NCBI RefSeq assembly: GCF_900496995.4 | Contig: NC_044005.1 | Span: forward strand, 20,093,363-20,157,362 | DNA from: Aquila chrysaetos chrysaetos | Taxonomy: Eukaryota > Chordata > Aves > Accipitriformes > Accipitridae | Direction: 5' to 3' | DNA: 64,000 nt | Part shown: positions 51,524 through 62,587 of the stretch, one piece after another | How positions within the stretch are numbered: the stretch's first letter is position 1 | Layout of the letters: every line of letters begins with the position of its first letter | The notes under the pieces: generated by a model | The model's database searches: none | What the model saw: the letters and a program-made list of their open reading frames with translations, nothing else | What the model was told of the DNA's origin: nothing | Translations under genes and position numbers: made by a program

Positions 51524-53667
51524 ATGAGCTGACCATGGCTATTAAAGAGAATCATATGATTTAATTTAGTTTTGTAATATTTTTGTGCTTGTATGTTACA
51601 TTTAGCTTGAACTTACTCTTGCTTCTCTAAGTGGCGTTTCTTAATAGTAACATTATATAGATTTGTGATAGAGAAAAGTAATTAGTAATTTTTAGGGTTC
51701 AAGTTGTTAAGTGATGAAAAAGTTTCTATCAGTTCTTTGATACTGTTCCACTGTTTACTTGGGCAAATACTGGAGTCTTACACCACAGTTCAATAAATAC
51801 TTCTTTCTGTAACAACCCTCCCATTTATATAGTTCTGCCTGTTTTTTTCTTGTTCTTGACCTTATCAGTTACGCCCATCCATCTGTTTGTGGGGTCATGT
51901 GGCAAGTCTTACTGGGGAAATGATTCATATAAAAAAATGAAGTGGCAAAAAAATGTGCTTACTTTTATCAATAAGTTCCCTCATCCCTTTTGCCACATGG
52001 CCCCACAAGTATTTGTATCAATACGTTTGAAGGGCATTGTGAAGGGTGGTTCTGTTTATTCTAGCATTGATGCCAGAAACCATGTTCATTAAACCACACC
52101 CTTACTTGTAAATCTTTAATTTAGGCAACAAATACAGAATAAAGATTTTACACAGATTTTTTTCAAGAGAACAACCACATATGAATGTCTGAAAGAAAAA
52201 TAGTGAACTAAGATATAAAGATAGATTATGGATTTATTAATACCTAATTGGCTTTGATATTTTTTTGAGATGACCTTTTTGTCTGTTGAGATAGCTTTAC
52301 AGCCTGTTCTAGTAGCACATAAATTGCCAACTCTCAAGATCAATGAATAGGCGGCACTCTATTATAGGAGTCATTCTATAAAAGGAAAATTGTATACTAT
52401 AATTTTCTGGGCTTGTATGTTACTCTGAAAGAGAAAAAAATAAATGGATGGAAAGCTTGTATTGCGTTTTATGGTTTCACTTCCATAGTTATCCAATTGA
52501 ATGGAAAGCTGTTCACGCAGGCAAGTTCAGTATGTTTAGGCAACCTCTGTTATTAAAGAAATTGTGCATGTACAGAACCTAGCAGTTGAAAGCAGCAAGA
52601 CTTTGTAATCCTGGAAACTGAGACTGTAACAGTTCTTAATATATGATTTTTCAAGAAGAAATAAGGAAAGAAACACTGGAAATCCATACGCTTGGAGTTT
52701 AAGATTTGAATTGAGACAGCAGGTGGAGCTGAAGGAGTTGTGCTTTTGAACAACTGCAGAAAGAATAGGATATGAATGAATCAAAGAAAGAGAAGTGCAG
52801 AGCTTTTGTTATGTTATTTGATAAAGAAAAATTCCTGCAGGATACAGTCATGTTGCCTTCTAAAGAAAACTAAATTTTTTAAAATAAGCATAAAGCATAT
52901 ATTAGAAAGTTATGAGAAAAGAATATTTGTCTGTGTTTAAATATTGAGCTGAAGTGGGATTTTTTTGTCAAAAAAAATATGTATCTGCAGAGTTTTTATG
53001 TCAAGATTTTTGCATGTTTCATGGGGAGGCCTGAAGTTTTGGGGGGCAGATTTTTGTTTCTAAATTTTTATGTTTTACTTTTGATTTTAGAAGAAATGGT
53101 CAGTTAAGAACTTACAAACTAGGTTTGCATTTCAATTTCTTTCTTTTTTGGTTCATTAAAAGGATAAGATAAAGACTTTCATATAGTATACAGGAGGAAT
53201 AACCCATTCAGTTTTGCATTCAATTTTATTATGAATTTCATAGGAATCTCTATCTGAGGTTATAGATTATTTCAGAGTTCTCTCACTGCTGGGAATGATG
53301 CCAGATAGATTGTTTAAGCAGCATGGATCTTTATCCATGGCATGCAAGTGCTATTGACTTAGAAAAGTCCATGTTTCTCTCCAATGCAAAGAACCATGAG
53401 ATGGCAGGTAACAAGAAGAAAAAAGTAGAAGTAAACAGAAATATTATACTCAAGTGTAGAAAATATGTGAGAAAATTTAAACAATATTGAAATACTTGCA
53501 TGATCATGATCTAACTTTGAAGGCTGTTATTTCAGTTTTATTTTTTTGTTTGTTTATATAATTAAATTATTCATAATGAGTATACCACAGTCATACATAT
53601 TTTTAACGAGAAAAATAAAACTGACTTTTTTGCAGGGAGATTTATTTGTATTTTACATTTTTCTAAG
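51524..53667. other. Presumed EFCAB11 intron 3, right part
   Basis: No gene or repeat recognised. Confidence 0.5.
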
Positions 53668-53768
53668 TCTATTATTTGAAAAGTTTTTAAATCTCATGAG
53701 TGCAATGAAGGATGCACAGTTATACAGTAATGAAACAAGGAAAATGTTTTCAGCTTTTGCTGCGCAAG
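53668..53768 (+). pseudogene. EFCAB11: EFCAB11 exon 4 remnant
   Basis: The segment 53668-53768 with acceptor TTCTAAG and donor GTAATT reads LLFEKFLNLMSAMKDAQ and NETRKMFSAFAAQ. It aligns to human ILLEGFLNIVRKKKEAQ and NEVRHIFTAFDTYY. The Asp after AF, first ligand position of the second EF-hand, is Ala. The phase fits exons 3 and 5. Confidence 0.78.
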
Positions 53769-55143
53769 GTAATTTTTTCTCCTAAATATTTGGAGTATTA
53801 ATTTAATTCTAAAACAATTAAGGAAAACAGAACATCTGAAGGAAATGAAAAGAAGTTGAGATGTCCTGGATGCTGCAAAGTTAAGTAAAACAGTACCAGA
53901 CTAACAAAGATCGTGATGATATTACTATAAAGTCAGGGTCAGTAGGCTGTGGAGTTCTAGGTGGTAGCACTGTATTGTCTGATGTACTATGAGCTCCTCC
54001 AGCTGTTAGAAGAAATCTCTAGCCATTCAGCCTACCTGCTTGCTGTTACTGCCTCTCATTATTTCTCTGTTATTCATACTCGTATATCTCCACTCACTTA
54101 TTTATGTCATATATTTTACAGATTTCTGTCCCTGGTGATGGCTATAGATCTTTTTTATTTCTCATGATAGACCAAGGAAGGGAAACCAAAGCACCAAGGA
54201 TTTTTTCTTGTTCCTGTTGGGAAGTAGATGTGGTGATTCTTTTTCATTCCTGCTAGATAGCAGAGGATCTCCCATCGCCAAACGGAAAAAAAGGAAACTT
54301 CATCAGTAGCCTCTGAGCCGGTAGACATTCAGATGATCCTTTGCCTTTTTCCTCCTGACCTGAGTGAGATAGGTCGATGGTCCTTGAAAAGAGGGAGAGT
54401 GAAACATATGGCAGATCAGATGATGTTGGGATGATCAGATAAGCATCCACTCAGCTTTTTGCCATGAACTGAAAGTAGCTTTTGAAGTGTTATTTTTAGT
54501 GAATTATTTCAAAGGACTTAACTGTTTCAAGCACTATGTTTTTGTTTGTCTTGCTATCTGCTGCACACAATCTGTGATAGCCCTGTTTGAGATGCTTTAT
54601 TTTCCAGTTGGGTCTGGAAGTGAGTTCATAACCTAAGTGATTGATCAGTTGATATTACTCTGGTATAATGTATTCAGGATCTTAAGTCTGCAGCAGGATT
54701 AAACTGAAGGAGAAATTTTTTATGAAAAAAATTTTTGAAACACAATGCTCAGACTGAGATGTCAATGAAATTGATAGATTTGAAATGTAATTTTGCATAT
54801 TTTAGAGTTTATATTTGCAAAGTTTTACAGATCTGAAATTTTCAATTCAAGATGTCTACTTTTAAAACTAAAAAATAAGAGAGTTGTAGATGTTGTAGGC
54901 ACGGTACTTTTGAACAGGGTTCACAGTGGCAAAAAGGAATTGTCAGTATAAAATCTTTCTTAGACTGTTCATCTATGTAATGTAGTCATCCTAAAATATT
55001 TTGCTAATACAGTAACTTAAAGAGTGTATAATCGTTTCAGAAATATGAATTGATTAGCTCACATGCAAACATAATTGTATTAAGTAGTTTAAACCCCCCC
55101 TTAATTTATACTATTTTTCTCTTGCCTAATCTTGATTTAAAAG
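53769..55143. other. Presumed EFCAB11 intron 4
   Basis: No gene or repeat recognised. Confidence 0.5.
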
Positions 55144-55235
55144 ACAGAGGATTTTTGACTTTTGAAGACTTCCAGAGAGCCTTCAATTCTGTTTCTCCTA
55201 AGTTATCTGAAAAAAATCATAGTCGAAGCCTTCAC
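55144..55235 (+). pseudogene. EFCAB11: EFCAB11 exon 5 remnant with +1 frameshift
   Basis: After TTGATTTAAAAG the frame reads DRGFLTFEDFQRAFNSVSP and KLSEK, aligning to human YRGFLTLEDFKKAFRQVAPKLPER. The A7 run at 55210-55216 then shifts frame; downstream codons match the family only in the next frame. A normal donor GTAAGA follows at 55236. Confidence 0.82.
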
Positions 55236-55347
55236 GTAAGATTAACAGAGCAGGCTTTTTGTCGTATATATTTCAGTTAATTGAAATTATTAGATTCTAT
55301 CATGCAGCTGAAGATATAAGCTTCAGCACATTAGTGTTTCAGTGCTT

Positions 55348-55449
55348 TTAATAATAAATATTATAAATATAAATAATATGTGTAAATAATATAAATTGTA
55401 TAAATAGAAATAATAAAAACAATAACTATAATTAAAATAATAAATATTA
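55348..55449. repeat. AT-rich low-complexity tract
   Basis: About 100 bases almost entirely of A and T, with irregular AATAAT/ATAAAT units. Confidence 0.8.
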
Positions 55450-56001
55450 CCAGATACAGAAAGTAATTTGTTGCCTGTACTGTTTCTTAAGAAGCCTAAA
55501 ATTATTTACTTTTACATTTTCCTCCTGTTATCAGGAAATCTGCATTCAACAGCTGTCTCTTGAAAAATTCAGTTAAACTGTAGTGTATATTGCAAGGCAG
55601 TAGTGGTGAGTTTTCTTGCAAGGTGAGATTGACTCAGAAGTGAAAGGATAAAATTTTGAGAGTAATTTGCAGATCATAAAAAATTGGTCTTACCTCTGCA
55701 GTTGCCAGTAAACATTATTTTAAAAATGTTTTGGAAAACATTGCATTGCAAAGCCTAAAACTTCCTTCTTGTGATGTGAATGTTTTGTTTGGTAGTAACT
55801 CAGTCATTGAGAGAAGCCTTCACTTTTGAAGACATGGCATCAGATAGCTTGCTGAGCACCATCTTTAAAAGGTGGTGTTGGATTTTGGTTTGTTTTTCTT
55901 TTTTGCAGTTATCTGGAGTCGTAGTACAAAGCATTACAGCAGAACAGGAATTGGTCCATACATCTTTCAAGCCACTGGCATACAATAACAAAATCAAAGT
56001 G

Positions 56002-56007
56002 TAGAGT
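56002..56007. repeat. Target-site duplication of the ERVK-type LTR, left
   Basis: TAGAGT, repeated exactly at 56454-56459. Confidence 0.85.
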
Positions 56008-56453
56008 TGTGGACACATATTTAGCTAACATCGGTCACAAGAGCATTCCAGATGCCTTTAGAAGACCTTGAACAGAATAAACAAGAAGACAAAAAAAGAA
56101 AGATGCCAATTAGAACACAGGTGCGTATTCCACAATAAAGGGAACTTGGCACAAAGAACCTCAATTCGGCAGTTTATCTTGACCAATTAGACTGAGACAA
56201 GTTAAGCATGTTTTAATTGGTATAACCAATTATGTCCTATGTTTATGCGTGTGTACAGAGTTAGTATAACCAACTATATCTTATGTTTATGCGCGTGTAC
56301 AGTGTTGATATAACCAATCATATTTTATGCTTGTGCGCGTGTACAGTGACTTTGCAGAATATGTGACTATAAGTATGTGTGTGTTTTAGCAATAAAGTGT
56401 CATCTGTTGTGTGCTCTCAAGATTACAGGCGTCCATCTACTTCAATCTCCTCA
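56008..56453 (+). mobile_element. Solo LTR of an ERVK-type endogenous retrovirus
   Basis: The 446-bp element begins TGTGGACACA and ends CAATCTCCTCA. It is flanked by an exact 6-bp target duplication TAGAGT (56002-56007 and 56454-56459), the size typical of ERVK. A polyadenylation signal AATAAA lies at 56391-56396, followed by a GTGTCATCTGTTGTGTGCT R-like segment. The U3 holds three 44-bp tandem units. No internal viral genes remain. Confidence 0.88.
56221..56352 (+). repeat. Three tandem 44-bp units in LTR U3
   Basis: Units at 56221-56264, 56265-56308 and 56309-56352 each start TATAACCAA and carry a TTATGCGYGTGTACAG-like core. Placement upstream of the polyadenylation signal suggests a duplicated U3 enhancer. 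Confidence 0.92.
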
Positions 56454-56459
56454 TAGAGT
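56454..56459. repeat. Target-site duplication of the ERVK-type LTR, right
   Basis: TAGAGT, matching 56002-56007. Confidence 0.85.
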
Positions 56460-59400
56460 GACTAATGTCTTCTTAGATGATAATCTTGTGGTTTTGCACT
56501 AAAGATGTAATATATTTTGGGGAGAGTAATTATTTTAAGAAGGTTTGAAAAGTTATGTGGTATATTTTTCTTAATGTCCAAGTGATTTTACTATCACTTT
56601 TTGGTATATTGTCAAGCAATGAATAGGAAAATGTAGGTAGAATAGCTTCAGGTATTATCCTTTCAAAATATTTTATTTCAAGGACTTCTATGAAGGGCCT
56701 AATGTGATTAAAATGTTTTTCTTTAATATTAATGCTTTTTAGGTCAGAAAAGCATATGTTTTATTTTGCATTTTTACATATATTTTTCCATTATCTTTCT
56801 CATTTGAAAAATTGTCAAATAAATTCAGACTTAGCTTCATATTGTAAAATAGTTCTGAAAACTTTTGACCCATCTTTCTGTCAATGAAACTCCCCAATTT
56901 CAAATCTAAATGATAATAATGATGAATTTAATAAATGAAGTAAAGTTCAACCAAATGTTATGGTATATCTAGTAAAGATGACATGTCACGATCAACAGTG
57001 GCTCTAATGCTAGCATATTAGTCTGTAAATATCAGAGTCCAGCAAATGAAACTTGTGATTGCATATTTATGAATGAGGTATGGAACCCGAAGAGAAACAT
57101 AGAAAAATTTATTTTTCAAGAAGAGGTTTGCATGTTTCTTTGGCTACTCTTGAAAGAAATTGCACAGTAGTATTGTGTAATACAGATTTCTTTAGAACTG
57201 AACAGGCCAAATCTGCATGGAACTCTTCAGAATTGTAATTTGAAATCAGAGTCCTAAATCCTCTTTTAGGTACACATCCTTTTTGGATATTTCTTTTAAC
57301 TCTTGGTATGTATGTTGAACTTTATGTAGAGAAACAGAGCTAAGACTTTTGTCCTAAATTGAGCTGTACAATTGGATTAAAACTGTACAAAAAGAAAACC
57401 AGAGGAAATGTTTTGGACATAGATATTTGTCAGAAGTTTCAATGTGTTTGTGGCACAAAATCCATATGACAATGGATTCCTAAAACAAACAGTGTATATA
57501 ATTTTGTATTTGCAGATACGTTTCTTGTTCTTCCTTCTTTTCAGTACAGAGACCAAAATTAGGTTTTGGGACTGAACATAGTTTTAAAATATTTCTTTCA
57601 TGTTAAATAAAATAATTTACAATACATATACATGTAAGATGTTTAGCATCTTTAGGTGTGATGACTCTAATCAAGTATGAGTTCTAAAATTATATCTATA
57701 TTAGCAGTTAATACAGCACATAAGGATCAGGTCTGTAGAGCAAGAAGTTCATGCTGGGGATCCGGTATCTGTATGACATTCATTGAGGGAGTTACTTGGA
57801 CTAATTCTAGTCTGGCCAACAGACTGATTAATTACTGGAAGTTGGAGTGCTTTGGGTGCATGCCGGGAACACATCTTTCGGTTTAATTCCATCTGGAAGG
57901 AATGCAGTTTGTATACTGTGATTTTAACCATAGTACAATCAGTGGGGAAGACTGGGAGATTCAACTCAAAAGAGCATTCCAAATCTTAAGTAAAACATAG
58001 TGACATATTAAGACAAGGAAAAAAAAAGCTTAATTAGAAAAGCTAATTTCAGAGCTTCATGAAATTATTATATGAAAAGGGTATTTCATGTTTGTGGAAA
58101 TACTGTCTCCAAACCATGTCAGGTACTGGTGGGTTCCTTTAATTTGGAGGGTTGCATGTATTATTTTCTTACACTTTAAATGAAGTAAAATGTTACAGAA
58201 TAAGCTAAGTCTGTGGTTAGTGTCTCAAAGGCTAAAAGGGAAGGAACGGGAAGTAGGAAAAAAAGGCACATACATAATACTTAGCTTCTCTACTTACCAT
58301 ACAGAGCAGGGAATTATTTTCTGCTATAGAGTATAATTCTCAACATATTCTTAGATATAAAAATGAAAACAAGTGTATTCAAGCTACACAGAACACAAGG
58401 AAGGAAGAATATCAGTAATTGATTTATGTTAAGAATGAAGGGCCGCACCAAAGTAATTTAGCTTTCAGACCAAGTAGACTTGATTTGTAGGTGTGCAAAA
58501 TGCTCATAATGAGGCATCCATACATGTTGAATGGATTTTAACAAACTTGAGGCTTGAAAATAGAATTGTTGTATTTATCATTCATATATTTTATTCATAT
58601 TAAAATAGTCTTAAAATGTTTAATATAATATAGTCAGAAGCTAAAGAATAACAGATTATTTTTCTAACCTGCCTGTAAACAACTCTTATGCTCACAGTCT
58701 TTTTATGGCTACAAAGAACACACACCTGATACATAAAGCCAATATTTATTTTTACTATAACTGAAATCTTAGCAGTCTAGTCAAAGAATTATTAGTAGTA
58801 CAGATTTAATAATTGAAAAAAAAGAAAGAAAAATAAAATAAAGAATACTATGCTACATAAAGTCTCAATGCAGTTAACTGTGTTACACACCTCCTAACAT
58901 CTACCCTTTTTCTGTTATTATTCTCAGTCTTCCACTGTCCCTCTCAGTCCTGAGGTTGACAGGTTCAAGGCAGGCATGGCAGGGTGAATCGCCATTATCC
59001 TGACTTCTTCACCAGAGGGAGTATGATACTCATATTGATGTTTTCTTCTCTGTCACTCTAGCATCCACTTTGGGTCGGTTTTGTATGTTTTCCAACACAG
59101 TTTACACCTTCCTCTTTCTTCATTGGTCTGCAAGCCTACATTGCATCCAAATTCACTATATGTGGCATATATTACATATTTCAGATACTTGTTCTTTGCT
59201 CTCTTTGTCATCCATAAACCCACTTTTTTCCAGCTCCTGTGTCTGCATTTCTTTAACGGACCTTTGGTGAGTTGTTTATGGTCTTGGTCCTCCAGTGTTA
59301 GCCTGTGCCCTGTATCTTAACATCCCATGCCTGTGCTCCTCTACTCTATATGCTATGTCTTTACATCTGAAGGGCTCTGCTATCATGCCAGGTCTACATT

Positions 59401-61581
59401 TCTCTACATCATTATCTTAAACTCATAAATATTTCATTTTACATAGAAGACATTTTTGTTACTACTGTCTGTATAAAGCTATGTTTATACTGTCTAAAGG
59501 TAAGAAGAACAAATTAGACATAGCCATCTGGTCCTTAAAAGACCTGCTGTTACAGATAAAGTGAGTAAAATCTCCATGCAGGTCAAGCAAGTTCAGACAG
59601 TCTGACAAGCCTCAGTCCTCAGACCTTGCAACTCAGTATAGAGTTTGTGGCCTGTTATTAGTAATGGCTTACTGTATTTACTGGAATACAGGGCTATGAA
59701 ACATACAGTTAATATCTCTGCTTTACTTTAACATTGTATATTCTTTTATAAATGTGTAAAGATGTAGTGAATTAATTTGAATTGGTAATACAGCTTCAGG
59801 ATGGAGTGGTGGTGTTAAATGCTCTATTTTATGAAAGAAAAAAGATACCTCATTCAGTAGTGTTTCTAAGTACAGCATGTGGGTGGTTTGTTGTTTTTTT
59901 TTTAATTCCATGGGAATAGGAACAAACATAAATATATTTTCATCTCATACTGATAAAAGAATACTTAATGTAGATGTTCTTTCTCCTGAGGGACTGCTTT
60001 CTTACAGATGCCAGTAATATACTGCACTTAGGTGTTGCTAAAGTTTGCAAAATGTGGGTGAGTTTTTAGTTTATATTTGATTGTATTAACTGACCATAAT
60101 CTTGCCTGAACAGTAGCGTAACATTTATTGTTTCTGAGCTAATAATTGCAGTTATATTGAACAAAATGCTCAAGTGCTTATCATGCACCTGGTGTGCACC
60201 TGATTAGAATGCCATTGTACCATAAAAATTCAACATTCTTGACATAGGAGTTGCGGAATTACCTGCTAAGGTAAATGGTGTGATGATATGTTCTTTCATG
60301 ATGGGGCTTTTTGTAATGGGTACCACACACAAGAATTTCTTTATAATAATGCTGCTGCTCTGCATGTAGCTACATGGATATGAAATGTGACAAGTCCTTT
60401 GCAATAATAATTTCTGATAAATGGCTGTCTGTAAGTGAACATGTCTTTTAAAGCTGGATTCAAATTCTTAAAAAAAATATTTCAAGTACTGTTTTGCTTT
60501 TTTGTTGTGAATATGAACGTAATTCGAATTATACAATATTATTAATTACTGCTGCTGAAAATGTATTTATCTTAGCTGTACCATTTGTTTAGAAAAAATA
60601 GGTTATTTGTATGCCAAATCCTTAGACCATGATAATAGAAATAGTGACAGAAGTAAGCTGAAAACCAATCACATGTGAATGTGAGTGAACCTATAAATGA
60701 TGAAAAATGTCTTACAAACCAAAAGTGGACAGAAAAGTCTCATACAGTTTTTAAAGCTAGCAAGCATAAATCAGATCTTGAGGAAGAAAAGGCGGCATTC
60801 ATGATCTGCATTTTATGCTGCTGTGCCTTTAGATTGATAGGATCACACACTAGAGGTATATTAGTACTTTTCTATGTATTGGTACTTTCCATACGAAAAA
60901 TGACCTAATTGTCTCGTATTTCTTTCATGTAATTATCTAGTAATGAGAAAATAACCTGTTTTTCAGAGCTACCCCACGGAAGAAATCTTATGCTCTTTTA
61001 TGCAAGTTTGATTTATAGACATGTACTGCAGAGCACAGTGAATATGAGACATTCATCTTCCTATGGCTAGTTGCCATGGAAACATAGTACACAGTACAAT
61101 GTCATTCCAGCTCTGGTGATGCCTGCAGTAGTTTATTCCTTTGTTGTTCTTGTTTCTTAAGCAACTGTCTTGCAGCCTTTCATATTATCACACTTCATCA
61201 CCTATACAAGTCTTTTTCCTTATCTCTTGAGAGCCATCTCTAACAGAAAAGATCTGGTTTTTGCCTACACATGCATATCAGTTTATGTACTTTTTTTCAA
61301 ATCATGGGTTAAAAGCTTGTCTCATGCCCACAAATAATACACGATTGCCCTAAAACTGGTAAAAGAATATGGTAAACCAGACTGAACATCAAAGCGTAAA
61401 GGACCTAGCTCAGCATTTTTATTTACTATCTCCTATCAGAGACTGGAGTTAAGAATGTTTTTCTGTAACCAGTATCTCACTCTAGGAAGACAGAAAGTAA
61501 AAATAATCCAACAGATTCTCTTACCTGTCCTTAGCTAGCATTTGTGAGGTTGACAAAAATCCAACACCTGTCTTACTATAT
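56460..61581. other. Right-hand AT-rich stretch, no gene recognised
   Basis: If the final EFCAB11 exon survives it should lie here or further right, but I did not find it. A GTTGCCATGGAAAC X-box-like site is at 61070-61083. Scattered open frames under 80 codons have no recognisable similarity. Confidence 0.5.
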
Positions 61582-61973
61582 TGTCCTGGTTTCAGGTGGG
61601 ATAGAGTTAATTTTCTTTGTAGTAGCTGGTATAGTGTTTTGTTTTGGATTTAGTATGAGAAGAATATTGATAACACACTGATGTTTTCAGTTGTTGCTAA
61701 GTAGTGTTTGTACTAAGTCAAGGATTTTTCAGCTTCTCATGCATGGCTGGCAAGAAGGTTGGAGGGGCACAAGAAGTTGGGAGAGTATTGTTATTTTATT
61801 ATTATTATTATTATGATCATCATTATTATTATTTTCTTCCTTTCTGTCCTATTAAACTTTCTCAGCCCATGAGTTTTACTTTTTTTTGATTCTCCCCCCC
61901 ATCCCACTGGGTGGGGGGGAGTGAGCAAGTGGCTGAGTGGTGCTTATTTGCCTCCTGGGGTTAAACCATGACA
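61582..61973 (+). repeat. 5' LTR of the ERVL-type provirus, internally deleted
   Basis: The ends TGTCCTGGTTTCAGGTGG and GGGTTAAACCATGACA match the solo LTR at 8510. At 392 bp it lacks about 186 bp: sequence equivalent to roughly 8711-8895 is missing at a junction near 61781-61790. An ATT-rich microsatellite (61795-61834) follows the junction. Confidence 0.9.
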
Positions 61974-61981
61974 GTCCTTTT

Positions 61982-61999
61982 TGGTGCCCAACATTGGGC
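61982..61999 (+). other. Retroviral primer-binding site
   Basis: TGGTGCCCAACATTGGGC lies eight bases after the LTR. It resembles the TGGCGCCCAACGTGGGGC lysine-tRNA type with three changes. Confidence 0.75.
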
Positions 62000-62082
62000 C
62001 CAACGGGTTGAGATAATGACAAATCTGACTGGAACACGTTAGAACAAATTTGTTATAGGCATTCATTATATTAGTTCAATAG

Positions 62083-62460
62083 TTGCTGGTCACAATGTCT
62101 ATTTATTCACTCTCAAAGTTGGTGTGCTTCTTCTTGAAGTTGCGTTTTGTAATACCTCACTTGCAGTGTATGCTCCCTGTTGTGCCATTTCTCACCCATG
62201 GGAACTGGGCTAAAGTTATGATGTTGTTGTACTTTGTAACACTGGCTTATGCTATGATAGAGTTGCTGGTTGTGAAACTAATCTGGTATTTGTACTCAGC
62301 ATTGCTGTCATCTCCGTTCTTCGGGAGCCATCTATCAGAAAATATTAATAATTACACCTTTTACCTTTTCTCCTCGGAGAGCCAATCCATGGGGGAGACA
62401 CATTTCTTCACCTTCCTCTTCTCCTCCAGGCAAATTATAATAGCTCTTGAGAATTTTTAA
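62083..62460 (+). pseudogene. Open frame in the ERVL leader, hydrophobic, unknown role
   Basis: A 125-codon plus-strand frame between primer-binding site and gag, with two strongly hydrophobic stretches (about residues 8-35 and 45-75). I recognise the DNA as common avian ERVL leader sequence but not the peptide as a known protein. It may be fortuitous. Confidence 0.3.
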
Positions 62461-62587
62461 TATCCTTGGGATGTTCAAACCAGCAAGTTCCTATTGCTGT
62501 TTCTCCTAAATGTGTTCCACATCTTGTTTAAGGTTAAACAACTATTTAAGAATATCACCCAGAGATCTGCCCCGAGGCTAGTTAATC

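Larger units (their letters stand above)
46437..55235 (+). pseudogene. EFCAB11: EF-hand calcium-binding domain protein 11, decayed (four exons placed)
   Basis: Exons at 46437-46529, 50563-50609, 53668-53768 and 55144-55235 match, in order and phase, the human EFCAB11 segment from VFKACDEDHKGYL to about ERTVLEVF. The gene is head-to-head with TDP1, as in human 14q32. Lesions: exon 2 lacks one Leu codon and its donor reads GC; exon 3 has an in-frame TGA (50599-50601) and lost the G of its GT donor; exon 4 changes a conserved Asp to Ala; exon 5 has a run of seven A (55210-55216) that shifts the frame by one. No first coding exon with an ATG is recognisable in the CpG island, and the last exon was not found (it may lie right of the window). 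Several independent lesions make a unitary pseudogene likelier than assembly error. Family function is not established beyond EF-hand calcium binding. Confidence 0.8.

Noticed and set aside
55780..56004. Possible last EFCAB11 exon (contains a REAFTFEDMA-like stretch)
   Set aside because: The resemblance is only to a few residues of exon 5, it lacks the expected final EF-hand residues, and no proper acceptor phase fits.
57677..57886. 69-codon frame possibly an exon
   Set aside because: No family match and no convincing splice sites.
61704..61889. 61-codon frame with a Tyr-rich run
   Set aside because: It lies in the LTR and the Tyr run is the translated ATT microsatellite.
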